64,000 nt of DNA, taken from positions 1,612,001-1,676,000 of the forward strand of contig NZ_CP028901.1 in assembly GCF_003058465.1 (NCBI RefSeq), in the 5' to 3' direction. Below the pieces are notes generated by a model that was not told the DNA's origin, did not search any database, and saw only the letters and a program-made list of their open reading frames with translations. The position numbers were made by a program, and so were the translations under genes. Shown piece after piece: positions 38,801-48,383 of this stretch; positions within the stretch are counted from its first letter, which is position 1, and each line of letters starts with the position of its first letter. This DNA comes from Orrella marina (GTDB lineage: Bacteria > Pseudomonadota > Gammaproteobacteria > Burkholderiales > Burkholderiaceae_B).

Positions 38801-38947
38801 ATAAGTGGCACGAATATCGATGGCAGGTGGCGCAACATCGGGATATTGTGAAACCGGCATGGACTGTAGCGACAGCACCCCGACCAAGGTGATCAGGATC
38901 GCGACAACCCAGGCAAAGATTGGACGTTCAGTAAAAAACAGGGGCAT
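35798..38947 (-). CDS. RND multidrug efflux pump, inner-membrane transporter (AcrB/MexB-type, HAE1)
   Basis: The 1049-aa proton-driven pump is full length. The proton relay is visible: ILVDDAIVVVENVER with the Asp pair near 405, and VTVIGLAAKNAILIVEFAKD with the Lys near 940. The N-terminus MPLFFTERPIFAWVVAILIT and the long periplasmic loops are as in AcrB/MexB. It lies between the adaptor and the outer-membrane channel genes, so the pump is a complete tripartite set apart from the frameshift in the channel. Confidence 0.95.
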   Translation of the reverse strand: MPLFFTERPIFAWVVAILITLVGVLSLQSMPVSQYPDVAPPAIDIRATYPGASAEEVSESVTSIIENELNGAKGLLYYESVSDSNGSAQITATFAPGTNPDDAQVDVQNRVSNVMAQLPGAVSQQGVRFEQTSAGFLMVVALSSVDGTQDQTALADYITRNIQNPISRVPGVGRFQLFAAPRAMRIWIDPDKLVGLGVSTQEITAALQSQNLLIPAGVLGAPPNPDSQRITANLSTNGQLTTVEDFESVIVRSRGGGSSIRLGDVARVEVGADNYQFGARLNAAPTAAFAVVLAPGANALETAEGVQQRMEELAAFFPADIEYTIPYNTAPYVEVSITQVVYTLLEAMVLVFLVMYLFLQNVRYTIIPSLVVPVAMMGAFAVMNMLGFSVNVLTMFAMVLAIGILVDDAIVVVENVERIMVEDGVSPLEATKKAMPQISGAIVGITAVLTVVFLPLAFMSGSVGVIYQQFAVAMAISIMFSGFLALSFTPALCATILKPIPKGHHEEKKGFFGWFNRVFTSTTHKYEKGVSHLVHRGGRYMVIYLILVAVMGWMYLRMPSAFLPEEDQGYVVVNMELPSGSSSSRTMEVINTVEDYFLDQPETQNIVAIRGFSFNGNGLNAALAFVPLKDFTERTGPGQSAQAIAGKATGYLISTIPDALVFSVIPPAISSLGNSSGFELRLQDRGGMGYDALMAGANELLAKAAQNPVLSQVRITGLAPGPKLEVRIDRERLAAQGVEFSEAAGVLSAAIGGQYLGKFPNMGRMQNVWVQAEADFRMNVEDLLKLNARNKDGQMVPLSSFVETSWTQGPTQVVRYNSYDSVRISGAAAPGYSSGDAMQAMQALIGELPGGFGFEWTGLSYQEVQAGSQAPILMGLAILVVFLVLSALYESWAIPLSVLLIVPLGMLGAVGLVTALGMNNDVYFQVGMVTVIGLAAKNAILIVEFAKDLYGRGMGLYEATIEAARLRFRPILMTSFAFILGVVPLTLSSGAGAASQKAVGFGVLGGMLAATPFSVIFVPVFFVVVLRFFKTKVKLFDKHGTTAAGGKHE

Positions 38948-38968
38948 TTGATAACCGTATCAGACAGT

Positions 38969-40114
38969 TCAGGCAGGTGACTGCCAAGGCTTGGTTGTAA
39001 CGGGCGCACCCGGACGGATCTTCTGAAATCCTTCAACGACCACTTCATCATTCGGCTCGAGGCCTTCGGTGATCAGGATCTTGCCGTCGTAATTGTTTCC
39101 GGTCTTGACTGGCACCATGACTGCAGCACCATCTCGCACGACATACAGATTGCTTAATCCGTTGGGAGCACGCTGAATGGCCTGGGGCGGAACCGCAAGC
39201 GCCCTGTCATTCACACCTTGCTCCACCCGGACCCGGACAAACATTCCCGGCAGCAACACATCATCGGGATTGTCGACCTCTGTGCGCAAGACGACCTGAC
39301 CGGTGCCAGGGTCAACTGTCGCCCCGGTAAAAAGCAGACGAGCTGACTCCGGGTAAATGGTGCCGTCGTCAAGGACCACCTTGACTTGTGCAGCATCGTC
39401 TGCGACTTGCACAAGCTGCCCATCCCGAAATGCCTGACGCAACCTCGAGAGATCAGAGGTCGACTGGTGAACATCGATGTAGACCGGATCGAGTTGCTGG
39501 ACCAGTGCCATACGTGTCGCAGTCGACCCTTCCACCAGAGCGCCTTCAGTCACCAGGGCCTGCCCGATACGACCGTCAATCGGTGCGGTTACACGCGTGT
39601 AATCCAGGTTGATACGGGCATTCTCAAGCGCTGCCTTGACTGCCAGCACATTGGCCTCAGTCTGCTGGGAACGCGCCACTGCATCGTCATACTCCTGGCG
39701 GCTGACAGCGTTGATCTTGACCAGCGGCTCGTAGCGCGTGGCCAGCAGACTCGCTGCCCGTGCATCGGCCCGGGCTCTCTCCAGGTCTGCCGCAGCTGCC
39801 TGATAAGCTGCTTCGTAGGGTGCCGGGTCAATCTCGAACAGCAAATCACCCGCCTTGACGTCTCCACCCTGTCTGAAAAGAACGCGTTTAACGATCCCGG
39901 TCACACGGGCACGAACCTCCGCGTCCCTGACTGCGCTGACCCGCCCAGGCAGGTCCGACGTGATGACCGCTCTTTCAGGGACAACCGTGACGGTGCTCAC
40001 GAGTGGCGGTGGTGGCTGTTGCCCTTGTTGTTGTGAGGGTTCACAGGCTGCAAGCAGCACGGCAACAGAACCGACTGCAACCAAACGAATAACCTTGTGT
40101 GAGGCAGAGCTCAT
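38969..40114 (-). CDS. RND efflux periplasmic adaptor (AcrA/MexA-type lipoprotein)
   Basis: The ATG at 40114 gives 381 aa with a lipoprotein signal (VAVGSVAVLLAACEPSQQQ). Adaptor features follow: PGRVSAVRDAEVRARVTGIV (barrel-sandwich), an alpha hairpin, the second half of the lipoyl domain (TAPIDGRIGQALVTEGALV) and a beta-barrel region (LPGMFVRVRVEQG). A longer frame to 40210 only adds non-signal sequence. It is the first gene of the pump operon; no repressor gene is adjacent. Confidence 0.93.
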   Translation of the reverse strand: MSSASHKVIRLVAVGSVAVLLAACEPSQQQGQQPPPPLVSTVTVVPERAVITSDLPGRVSAVRDAEVRARVTGIVKRVLFRQGGDVKAGDLLFEIDPAPYEAAYQAAAADLERARADARAASLLATRYEPLVKINAVSRQEYDDAVARSQQTEANVLAVKAALENARINLDYTRVTAPIDGRIGQALVTEGALVEGSTATRMALVQQLDPVYIDVHQSTSDLSRLRQAFRDGQLVQVADDAAQVKVVLDDGTIYPESARLLFTGATVDPGTGQVVLRTEVDNPDDVLLPGMFVRVRVEQGVNDRALAVPPQAIQRAPNGLSNLYVVRDGAAVMVPVKTGNNYDGKILITEGLEPNDEVVVEGFQKIRPGAPVTTKPWQSPA

Positions 40115-40268
40115 TGAGTGTATCCAACTGTCCGAGTATGAAATTGAAATCAGCAACAGCTCTCCCCGAAGCCTGTCGGTCAGGGAAGATCTGTCAATTT
40201 GAAACGGCAATCATTCTCAAATCCGAGAAATGACTGCCCAACCGAGCCCGCAGAGCAGAGCATCCGCA

Positions 40269-40862
40269 TTACTTCTGCGTAGCTGGCACTCCGGAACCCG
40301 CGAGAAACGGGTACTTCCTAAAAATGTCCGCAACCAGCGGATCAATGTACACAGCCGAAGAGGCCTGCTGCGCATTATCGAGCACAGCAGTTGCGATGCC
40401 CTCCCAGACCATCTGCTTCTTGCGCGCATCAATCAGGTCAATGTTCAGCACACCCTCCGTGTACTGAATCAAGTCCGGACCAAAATCGTAACCAGGCCAG
40501 GGTCCGTACCATCCCATCCGGTATCCATAGTAGTTAGGCCCCCACGGCATGGGAGGTGGGGGCACGTACTCCGTACGCTCACGCACCTGTACCTGAAAGT
40601 TCAACAGCAAGTTCGGGTCCGCCGGATCATAGACGTACCCTTTCTGCTCCATCTGCAACCGGGTCGCCGTCTTCAATCGCTCCGTAACGAGTGTCGAATA
40701 GCCTGCGCGGTCAGTGCCTAACGTGCTCATGAAACCGAAGGTGCGGTAAGAAGCGAAGTCAGCTGACCGATCATAGTCACTGACAATGCTCGGTCCTGAT
40801 GCGCACGCACTCACGCCCAGGGATATCGAGAGGATCAGACCTAGCTTTAGAAACGTACGCAT
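40269..40862 (-). CDS. DUF4136-type lipoprotein
   Basis: From the ATG at 40862 (ribosome binding site AGAGGTGG) the protein has 197 aa. A lipoprotein signal (LGLILSISLGVSACASGPS) is followed by YDRSADFASYRTFGF, the DUF4136 opening, and a proline/tyrosine/tryptophan-rich middle (PPPPMPWGPNYYGYRMGWY). Function unknown; the protein should be anchored in the outer membrane. It follows the ligase gene on the same strand by 31 bp. Confidence 0.75.
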   Translation of the reverse strand: MRTFLKLGLILSISLGVSACASGPSIVSDYDRSADFASYRTFGFMSTLGTDRAGYSTLVTERLKTATRLQMEQKGYVYDPADPNLLLNFQVQVRERTEYVPPPPMPWGPNYYGYRMGWYGPWPGYDFGPDLIQYTEGVLNIDLIDARKKQMVWEGIATAVLDNAQQASSAVYIDPLVADIFRKYPFLAGSGVPATQK

Positions 40863-40893
40863 ACTGCCACCTCTGGTTAACCCGAATAATTTA

Positions 40894-42435
40894 TCACGAT
40901 GCAGTTGCAAAGCGCTCGCGCAAAATGTTTTTCTGAACCTTTCCCATGGCGTTTCTAGGCAACTCCGGGACTTGACAAATCCGTTTTGGAATCTTGTAGT
41001 TCGCCAGTCGAGTCTTCAGATCAGCAATCATGGCCACGTCATCAAGCTCATGGCCCTCGCGCGCGACCACAACAGCCATCACAGCCTCGCCGAAATCAGG
41101 ATGAGGCACACCAATCACGGCCGACTCCAGCACTCCCTGCATGGCGTCTATCACCAGTTCGATTTCCTTGGGATAGACGTTATAACCGCCAGAGATGATC
41201 AGATCCTTGCTTCGCCCCACAATCGACAGGTAATCGTCAGGAATGGGCTGTCCTTCGGACGTTTCGCCACCCCAGCGCCCCATATCTCCCGTCCTGAACC
41301 AGCCATCAACGGTAAACTCCTCGCGGGTCTTGTCGGGCATTTGCCAGTAGCCAGCGAACACATTCGGACCGGTGACCTGGATATGACCAACTGCGTGCAC
41401 ACCGCACACCTGCCCGTCGTCGCCAACCACCCGGACCTGAACGCCAGGCAACGCCTTGCCGACCGTGCCACCGATACGATCTCCTTCGGCAGAAAGATAT
41501 GGATTGGATGTCAGCATGCCGGTCTCGCTCATACCGTATCGCTCAAGGATGGTATGACCCGTTTGACGCTGAAATGATTCAAACGTTTCAAGCAACAATG
41601 GTGCCGATCCTGAGACAAAGAGTCTCATTTTTGGAATAATGGATTCATTGAATCGTCGGTCAGCCAGTAAACGGACATAATATGTAGGCACGCCCATCAT
41701 CAATGTACATTCAGGTAGCCACTGCAGTGCCTGATCCACATCGAGCTTAGGCAGCCAGACCATGCGAGCGCCTGCCAGCAAGGCTCCGTGGCATGCAACA
41801 AACAGTCCGTGAATGTGAAAGATCGGCAGCATGTGCAACAACACATCATCGGAGGTCCAGCCCCAGTACACATTCAGCGTCTCGGCGTTGGCGATCAGGT
41901 TGCGATGACTCAGCATGGCCCCTTTACTTCGCCCTGTCGTGCCCGAAGTGTACAGAATGGCTGCAAGGTCCGAGTCTTCAGTCGCCACATCCACAAAATC
42001 CGCACTGTGCTTGCCGGACTCATCCATCAGAGAACCCGCACCTGCGGCATCCAGGGTCACGACTTGAAACACCCCTTTGTTTCGTGCGAGCGGATCAAGG
42101 GCCGCAAAGCTGGCAGGATCGCACACAAATACAGCAGGAGCCGAGTTCTCCAGAAAGTACTCAATTTCTGCTGGGCGATACGCAGTATTGAGTGGAACAT
42201 AAGTCAACCCGGCTCGCAAAGTTGCCAGATAGAGCGCAAGCGCCTCGGGGGACTTCTCCACCTGCGCGGCAAGTCTGGATCCACGAGGCAAACCCATTGC
42301 CGCAAGCCAGCTGGCGATCTGACCCGTGAGCGTGTGCAGCTGCTGGTAAGTCCAGCACTGATCGCCCGTGTCGAGAGCAATATGCCCGGGCTGTTCGAGA
42401 AATCGTTTACTGAGGACGCTATACAAGTTGGCCAT
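40894..42435 (-). CDS. Acyl-CoA synthetase, malonyl-CoA synthetase (MatB)-like
   Basis: The 513-aa ANL-family ligase has the P-loop YTSGTTGRSKGAMLSHRNL (about 166-184), ERYGMSETGMLTSNPY (about 300-315), WFRTGDMG and the C-terminal KIPKRICQVPELPRNAMGKV with the catalytic Lys. The ERYGMSETGM and TVGKALPGV blocks are those of malonyl-CoA synthetases, so malonate is the best substrate guess, not certain. No malonate decarboxylase genes are near. Confidence 0.8.
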   Translation of the reverse strand: MANLYSVLSKRFLEQPGHIALDTGDQCWTYQQLHTLTGQIASWLAAMGLPRGSRLAAQVEKSPEALALYLATLRAGLTYVPLNTAYRPAEIEYFLENSAPAVFVCDPASFAALDPLARNKGVFQVVTLDAAGAGSLMDESGKHSADFVDVATEDSDLAAILYTSGTTGRSKGAMLSHRNLIANAETLNVYWGWTSDDVLLHMLPIFHIHGLFVACHGALLAGARMVWLPKLDVDQALQWLPECTLMMGVPTYYVRLLADRRFNESIIPKMRLFVSGSAPLLLETFESFQRQTGHTILERYGMSETGMLTSNPYLSAEGDRIGGTVGKALPGVQVRVVGDDGQVCGVHAVGHIQVTGPNVFAGYWQMPDKTREEFTVDGWFRTGDMGRWGGETSEGQPIPDDYLSIVGRSKDLIISGGYNVYPKEIELVIDAMQGVLESAVIGVPHPDFGEAVMAVVVAREGHELDDVAMIADLKTRLANYKIPKRICQVPELPRNAMGKVQKNILRERFATAS

Positions 42436-42588
42436 AAAAGGGAGCTCCAGATCTGCATTCAGGCTTTCAGAGAAAATCGGGAAATTCGAAATAACGGTCG
42501 GATAAAAACCGCCCCCCAGTAGCCACTAAAGACCGGTCCATCTGGAGGTGACGCCAGCAATCGTCGACGCACAATCGTCTCGTACCCG

Positions 42589-43359
42589 TCAAATGGACGT
42601 GATCTTACCGAGACTGCGCACCCAGCGGCGAGCCGGCAGCCGGGTCGCCGTCTCGAGCATCTCGGCACGTTCCATGAGCGCGGGTCGATTCCATTCGAGA
42701 ATTGGCCCCTTGAATGCGAGCACGATCTGGTTACCCTCTTCCGCCTGCGGCATCAACAAGAGACGATTGTCGAACGCCTTGGCCAGTCGTTCAAGATTGC
42801 GTTCATAACTTTGATGGTGACCGAACAGGTTGACGCTGAGAATACCTTCAGGCTCTAGTACGCGTTGGCAATGTCGATAAAACTGAAGGGAATCACAGAC
42901 CGGCCCCTGTGCCTGCGCGTCGTACAGATCAACCATCAACACACTTGCGCTTGCACGGTTCTCTGACGCGAGGACCCATTGAGCGGCATCATCAAGCACC
43001 ACTTGGGTCCGATCGTCATCAGGAAGCTTGAAGTATTGCCGGCAAATAGACACGACTGCAGGATTTCGCTCAACAACAACCAGCGGGTTTGGCAGAAACT
43101 TATGGCAAAAACGGGTGATTGACGCCGCACCCAGGCCGAGCTGGGTAATGACCCGGTCGGACTCAGGCTCAAGAAACAGCAACCATGCCATCATTTGTTG
43201 AGTGTAGGCCAGATAGAGTCGCTCGGGTTTGCGAACCTGCATGGCACCCTGAACCCAGGGACTTCCGAAATGGAGGTAGCGCACTCCGACAGACTCTGAC
43301 AAAGTCGGCTCGTCACCTATATATGACTGTTCGCTGGAAGGATCTCGGGCGCGAGTCAT
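42589..43359 (-). CDS. Spermidine synthase-like (class I SAM-fold aminopropyltransferase family) protein
   Basis: The ATG at 43359 gives 256 aa (the frame extends to 43434). The fold is a Rossmann SAM-type domain: ITQLGLGAASITRFCHKFLP, VVERNPAVVSICRQYFKLP, VVLDDAAQWV, VLMVDLYDAQAQGP. It resembles spermidine synthase homologs, but the N-terminal domain is short and polyamine synthesis is not proven. It stands alone between the ligase and rpmE2. Confidence 0.7.
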   Translation of the reverse strand: MTRARDPSSEQSYIGDEPTLSESVGVRYLHFGSPWVQGAMQVRKPERLYLAYTQQMMAWLLFLEPESDRVITQLGLGAASITRFCHKFLPNPLVVVERNPAVVSICRQYFKLPDDDRTQVVLDDAAQWVLASENRASASVLMVDLYDAQAQGPVCDSLQFYRHCQRVLEPEGILSVNLFGHHQSYERNLERLAKAFDNRLLLMPQAEEGNQIVLAFKGPILEWNRPALMERAEMLETATRLPARRWVRSLGKITSI

Positions 43360-43781
43360 GCGAGCATCGCCAGACTGATGAGAACGGGTACGTTGAAGCA
43401 ATTGGACATAATCAAGAACAGAACAAGCGGACAACAGATGGAATGTGATGGAATGTCATGACGGGACGCCATGACAAGGCATAGAGACAGGACGACATTG
43501 GAACCTGTCAGATCGATACAGGTGTGGATGCAGATGGCAACACGGCCCCTTTGGCAGGGTGCCAGACCCACGTATGGGCATCTATTAAACCCCATATTGC
43601 CAGAAATCGACACAAACGTTAAACTAGAGGGCTTAATAGATTTCCAGCTGCCTGCGTTCGTCGGTCTGCGCCCTGCTAGACCCGGACGTGATGAATCAAA
43701 AGATTCGCAATACACGCGTCATGTGATCGATCAGATGGCGAGATTGTGCGGGCACTACAGACGACTTATCAAGGACATCAA
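43360..43781. other. Intergenic region before rpmE2
   Basis: A 104-codon frame (43471-43785) exists but has no ribosome binding site and no family features, so it is not called. The stretch 43590-43650 (AAACGTTAAACTAGAGGGC) may hold the rpmE2 promoter; nothing else is recognised. Confidence 0.4.
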
Positions 43782-44051
43782 GTGAAAGAAGGCATCCACC
43801 CAGCATACCGTGAAGTCGTGTTTCTGGACCAGCAGACTGGCAACACGTTCATTTCCCGTTCGACCCTCAACTCTCGCGAAACCATCGAGATTGACGGCAC
43901 GACTTACCCACTGTTCAAGTGCGATGTGACCTCTGAGTCACATCCGTTCTACACCGGGGCTCAAACCCGTATCGTTGAAACCGGTCGCGTCGAGAAATTC
44001 CGCCAGCGTTTTGCTCGTACCGCCGGCACACGCAGCAAGCCAACTGCCTGA
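43782..44051 (+). CDS. rpmE2: Ribosomal protein L31, type B
   Basis: The 89-aa protein begins with GTG at 43782 after an AAGGA ribosome binding site (KEGIHPAYREVVFLDQQTG). The earlier ATG at 43746 would add unrelated residues. It has one cysteine (FKCDVTS) and lacks the CxxC zinc pair, so this is the zinc-free type B form. A strong terminator follows. Confidence 0.93.
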   Translation: MKEGIHPAYREVVFLDQQTGNTFISRSTLNSRETIEIDGTTYPLFKCDVTSESHPFYTGAQTRIVETGRVEKFRQRFARTAGTRSKPTA

Positions 44052-44072
44052 TCCAGGCGATACAGGCATTCA

Positions 44073-44103
44073 AAAATGGGCAGCCCTGTGCTGCCCATTT
44101 TTG
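44073..44103 (+). terminator. rpmE2 terminator
   Basis: ATGGGCAG-CCCTGTG-CTGCCCAT forms an 8-bp stem preceded by AAAA and followed by TTTTTG, a classic intrinsic terminator. Confidence 0.9.
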
Positions 44104-44534
44104 TTGGCGCACAAGTACCTGACAGCCGCCTGTCATGAGGAGCGCCCGGGGAGCCCGGGTTCAGTCATTCATTGCTGCCTCTTGCATCCGGACTGGTCAA
44201 ATGTGCCGATCTGCAACTTGAGAAAGCTGTCTCTGCAATAAGCTGGCAATGCGTACATATGAAAACACACAACTCACTGCCGTAGACACCCGACTGAGCC
44301 GCTGAACTGCGACAATGGCCTGTTTTTTTAGTTCGCTGCCTTCACTCGTTGATTACTCAACAGGTAATCCGGGCTTGCCGGCTATCGTTCATTGGGCGAT
44401 CATCGGGGCACCGGCTGCGCTGTGACGGCGGTCTCCAGGCTGACACTCACCACGATACAAGCCGAGATCCCTGCCAGAACGCGTGCCACCAACCCTCTGT
44501 TTGCGTTTAATCCTCGCTGAATTTCACTGAGACT
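44104..44534. other. Intergenic region between rpmE2 and the GT39 gene
   Basis: No gene is seen. GCCCGGGGAGCCCGGG (44145-44160) can fold into a small hairpin. A T7 run occurs at 44320. No RNA gene was recognised. Confidence 0.4.
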
Positions 44535-46271
44535 GTGCTGCCATTCACCTCCGCTACACCTGCACGACTGACTGCACTGGCCACCACACGACTGCCCAGG
44601 CTGGTGCTGATCGCCATTGCTACGCTGTATATTCTGATCGGGCTGTTTGAGCGAGACCCCTGGAAGACCGATGACGTCGTGGCGCTGGCTTCGATGATGA
44701 CGGCAGTGGAGACCGGTGGCCTCACAAGACTGTTTCCACACATTGGCACAGCCGCCCTGGCCAGTATCGGTCCCCTTACAAACTGGGTCGGCGAAGTTTT
44801 TATCCGGATCCTGGGACCTCTGCTCGGAGATATCGCCGCCGCCAGATTTGCAACGTTATTCTGGTATGTCCTGTGCCTGGCATGCCTCTGGTACGCCACC
44901 TACCTGGCAGGACGTCGAAGCGAAGCCCAGCCGCTGGCGCTACCTTTTGGGGGGGAGCCCAAGGAAGCCCAGTATGGACGCCTGTTGGCCGACATCAGCG
45001 TCCTGTTTCTGATTGCAACTGTAGGGATCGTTCTGCGCACCCATGAAACGTCAGTCGCACCGGCTCTAATGGCCTTTCAGGCGCTCGCCCTGCTCGGTGT
45101 CCTGCGCCTGCTGGACAAGCCGTTACAAGCGTGGGCAATTCTTGCCACCGCCATTGCTGCAGCGGGACTGACCTTTGGTTTGACGGCTGCACTACCACTC
45201 GCAGCAGCGACCCTTCTGGCCAGCGTGAGCGAGCCGATAAGAAAGAGAATCGTGCAGATTATTCTCGCCGTTCTCGCTGGCCTGTTGCCGATCGCAATCT
45301 GGCTCTACTTTGTGCACTTGGTCAACCCTGAATGGGCGCAGGCCTGGTGGTTTTACAATGGCGTGCACCTGCAGCCCGGAGCCATCTCCGAGCATCTCAA
45401 TCCAATCAGGGATCTACCGTGGTTCATCTGGCCAACCTGGCCCCTGGCGCTGATAGCTGTCTGGAACTGGCGCAAAAGTCTTCTGGCCCCACACATATGG
45501 GTTCCGACAGTCTTCATTGTGACCCAGTCCATCGCTATCTTGCTGGAGCGTCATGCCGGTGAGCTGGAATACATTTCACTGACCGTGCCATGTGCAATGA
45601 TGGCAGCCTTTTCGGTGCCCACCCTGCGACGTGCCGCGGTCAACGCGCTGGACTGGTTTGCACTGATGTACTTCTCCGTAACTGCGGTATCGGTCTGGCT
45701 GGGATGGATTACCCAGCAGACGGGCTGGCCCACAGCGCTGGCATCAAACATCTCCAGGCAGACCGTCGGGTACACCGGGAGCGTATCCACTGGCGCGATC
45801 GCCATGGCGATTGTGATTTCACTGGCTTGGATTGCGACCGTGATATGGCGAATCCACCTGAACCCCAAAGCCGCCTGGCGCGGCGCGTTGCTGTGCGCTG
45901 CAGGGCTGACCAGCAGCTGGATCCTGCTGGTCCTGCTCTGGATGCCAACCGTCGATTACGTCAGAAGCTACCGGACCATGTCGGCCGACCTTCACCAGGC
46001 AATTGAACGTGTGCAGACTGTGGCAGGGCGGCCTTTGTGCATCAGTGCAGTGGGGCTGAGCCAAGGCGCACAGGCTTCACTTTTCGTGTTCAACAGGATT
46101 GAAGTCACAGACGACATGAGTTGCCCGCTGCTTTTACAACAGACGACAGCTGAACGGCTACGCCAGGGGATTGCAGGGTTTGACCGCAACACTGCCACGC
46201 TGTGGAGTGGATCACGAGGTGCTGACCGGTTTGACCGGTATCGACTCTTGCAAATCAAGCCCCAGCAATGA
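44535..46271 (+). CDS. GT39/ArnT-like integral membrane glycosyltransferase
   Basis: The 578-aa protein starts with GTG and has a signal-anchor helix, about 12 further helices and a soluble C-terminal domain. The first periplasmic loop has ERDPWKTDDVVALASMMT, the acidic D-x-D region (about 38-50) typical of GT-C enzymes that use undecaprenyl-phosphate sugars. Members modify lipid A (ArnT) or other surface molecules. It overlaps the MATE gene by 4 bp. It contains an in-frame G7 run at 44949, useful as a comparison to the broken runs. Confidence 0.75.
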   Translation: MLPFTSATPARLTALATTRLPRLVLIAIATLYILIGLFERDPWKTDDVVALASMMTAVETGGLTRLFPHIGTAALASIGPLTNWVGEVFIRILGPLLGDIAAARFATLFWYVLCLACLWYATYLAGRRSEAQPLALPFGGEPKEAQYGRLLADISVLFLIATVGIVLRTHETSVAPALMAFQALALLGVLRLLDKPLQAWAILATAIAAAGLTFGLTAALPLAAATLLASVSEPIRKRIVQIILAVLAGLLPIAIWLYFVHLVNPEWAQAWWFYNGVHLQPGAISEHLNPIRDLPWFIWPTWPLALIAVWNWRKSLLAPHIWVPTVFIVTQSIAILLERHAGELEYISLTVPCAMMAAFSVPTLRRAAVNALDWFALMYFSVTAVSVWLGWITQQTGWPTALASNISRQTVGYTGSVSTGAIAMAIVISLAWIATVIWRIHLNPKAAWRGALLCAAGLTSSWILLVLLWMPTVDYVRSYRTMSADLHQAIERVQTVAGRPLCISAVGLSQGAQASLFVFNRIEVTDDMSCPLLLQQTTAERLRQGIAGFDRNTATLWSGSRGADRFDRYRLLQIKPQQ

Positions 46272-47719
46272 CATCATCACGTCCCATGCCGACCACGCCA
46301 GGCGTGTCGGCTCACCCACTGCGATCCATTCTCAAGCAGGCCTGGCCCATACTCATCAGTCAATGGGCCAGTATCGCTTTCGGAGTGCTTGACACAGCCA
46401 TGACCGGCCACGCCAGTCCGACTGACCTGGCAGCACTAGCCCTCGGAATCTCGATTTATATCACCGTGTTCATTGGCCTGATGGGAGTGATGCATGCCCT
46501 GATTCCCATCCAGGCACAGTCCTTCGGAGGCAAGCGATTTGACGAGATAGGCCAGTTCTGGAGTCAGGGTGTCTGGGTGTCCCTGCTGCTCTCGATCATG
46601 GGTGCGATGGTATTGAGTTTTCCGGACATCTGGTTGTCTGTTTCAGGTGACATCTCGCCTGCTGTGCGTGAACGCCTCGCAGAGTACCTGTTTGCGCTGA
46701 CGCTGGGACTGCCCGCCGCGCTACTATTCCGAACGGTGTATTCTCTTGCTAACGCTGTGTCACGGCCCAAGATGATCATGGTGATCAATCTGGTGGGTGT
46801 CGGGCTAAAAGCATTTTTAAACTGGGTTTTCATCTTCGGCAATTTCGGCATGCCGGCAATGGGCGCTGCTGGTGCAGGCCTGGCATCCTCAATTGTTTTC
46901 TGGGTCAATCTGTCACTTGCGCTCTGGTGGGTCTACCGCACACCCTACTTCAAGCAGTTCTCTCTGACCATCAGGATGCCGGTCTGGTCGCAGATGTGGG
47001 AAATCCTGCGACTTGGACTTCCCATGGGCGCCTCTTACATGATCGAAGTCGGCGCCTTCACATTCATGGCCTTGCTAGTTGCTCGCGAAGGAACCTCCGT
47101 GACCGGTGGCCATCAGATCACATCGAATCTGGCGGCTCTGAGCTACATGATGCCCCTCGCAATCGGCATTGCAACCGCATCACTGACCGCACAGGCCATC
47201 GGTGCGCAGCAACATGAGCTCGCCCACAAAACGGGGATGACGGGATTGAAAGTTGTATTCGTGGGCGCCCTGCTGACCGCTTGCGGACTTTATTTTGGAC
47301 GCAGCTGGATCGTTGCCGCCTACACCAGTGACCCGGTCGTGGCATCCATTGCGATGTCACTGCTTGTGATCTTGCCGTGGTTTCATGTCATCGATGCACT
47401 GCATTGTGCGAATGCGTACCTTCTGCGCGCCCACAAGGTAGCCATGGCCCCGCTTGTCATCCAAGGCTTCGCGCTAACTTTTGTGGGTTTGCTGGGTGGC
47501 TGGTACCTGGGATTTGGTCCGGGAGTTCAGTACATGGCGCCTTTGCGTCAGACCCTGCTCGCAGACGCACCGCCCGGTGCGGGTACCATGTGGGTCATGT
47601 CCAGCGTCGGCCTTGGTCTGTCCGGCCTGATGCTGCACATCTGGTACCGCCGCCTCATCGCCAGGAAAAACAGGGTCAGGTTGCCACTGAATCCGACTCT
47701 GGTCGATCGTGACGAATAA
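46268..47719 (+). CDS. MATE-family efflux transporter (NorM-like)
   Basis: The 483-aa protein has 12 helices and the MATE pattern ([20 protein letters not shown] near the N-terminus; [20 protein letters not shown] in the second half). MATE carriers export cationic compounds in exchange for sodium or protons. Its ATG overlaps the previous stop, and its 3' end overlaps orn by 44 bp on the opposite strand. Confidence 0.88.
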   Translation: MTSSRPMPTTPGVSAHPLRSILKQAWPILISQWASIAFGVLDTAMTGHASPTDLAALALGISIYITVFIGLMGVMHALIPIQAQSFGGKRFDEIGQFWSQGVWVSLLLSIMGAMVLSFPDIWLSVSGDISPAVRERLAEYLFALTLGLPAALLFRTVYSLANAVSRPKMIMVINLVGVGLKAFLNWVFIFGNFGMPAMGAAGAGLASSIVFWVNLSLALWWVYRTPYFKQFSLTIRMPVWSQMWEILRLGLPMGASYMIEVGAFTFMALLVAREGTSVTGGHQITSNLAALSYMMPLAIGIATASLTAQAIGAQQHELAHKTGMTGLKVVFVGALLTACGLYFGRSWIVAAYTSDPVVASIAMSLLVILPWFHVIDALHCANAYLLRAHKVAMAPLVIQGFALTFVGLLGGWYLGFGPGVQYMAPLRQTLLADAPPGAGTMWVMSSVGLGLSGLMLHIWYRRLIARKNRVRLPLNPTLVDRDE

Positions 47720-48284
47720 AGTGCTCCCGGTAGTACTGCAACTCCTGAATCGACTCGTGGATATCGGCTAACGCTTCGTGCTTGCTATGCTTGACGAACC
47801 CCTTGAGCAACTCAGGACGCCAGCGGCGGGCGAGTTCCTTGATCGTGCTGACGTCGATCGTGCGGTAGTGAAAGAATTTCTCAAGCTCGGGCATGTAGAG
47901 GTACATGAAACGACGATCCTGGCTTACTGTGTTGCCGCACAAGGGAGACTTGCCGGGCGGTACGTACCGGGACAGGAACTCGATCAGCGTCTTCTCAGCC
48001 TGTACTTCCGTCACAGTCGATGCCTTGACGCGATCAACCAGACCAGACTTTCCATGGGTTGACTGATTCCATTTATCCATGGCATCCAGAATGGTGTCAG
48101 GTTGATGAATTGCAAGAACCGGCCCTTCGGCAACCACTGTCAGATCCGGCTCGGTCACCACGACGGCGACTTCGATGATTCGTTCCTTCTCAGGCTCAAG
48201 CCCGGTCATTTCCATATCCAGCCAGACCAGGCGGTACTCGTTCAATGGCCCTGTTGAAGATTGTTGTTGCTGCGTTTGCGACAT
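47676..48284 (-). CDS. orn: Oligoribonuclease
   Basis: Orn is the DEDDh exonuclease that degrades di- to penta-nucleotides including pGpG. The 202-aa protein has [20 protein letters not shown] (the D and E of exoI), [19 protein letters not shown] (exoII) and [20 protein letters not shown] (exoIII with His and Asp). The N-terminus carries an extra Gln-rich stretch of about 15 residues. Confidence 0.95.
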   Translation of the reverse strand: MSQTQQQQSSTGPLNEYRLVWLDMEMTGLEPEKERIIEVAVVVTEPDLTVVAEGPVLAIHQPDTILDAMDKWNQSTHGKSGLVDRVKASTVTEVQAEKTLIEFLSRYVPPGKSPLCGNTVSQDRRFMYLYMPELEKFFHYRTIDVSTIKELARRWRPELLKGFVKHSKHEALADIHESIQELQYYREHFIRHDRPESDSVAT

Positions 48285-48383
48285 CGGTTCACCCTATAAT
48301 CCATCAATATATCCGCGCACACCCTGCAACGGATGTGCAGACTGTCTCTAAATCAACTCAACCAGACTCATTCTCTCATATCG

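Noticed and set aside
43471-43785. 104-codon frame before rpmE2
   Set aside because: No ribosome binding site, no family features, and its end overlaps the rpmE2 start.
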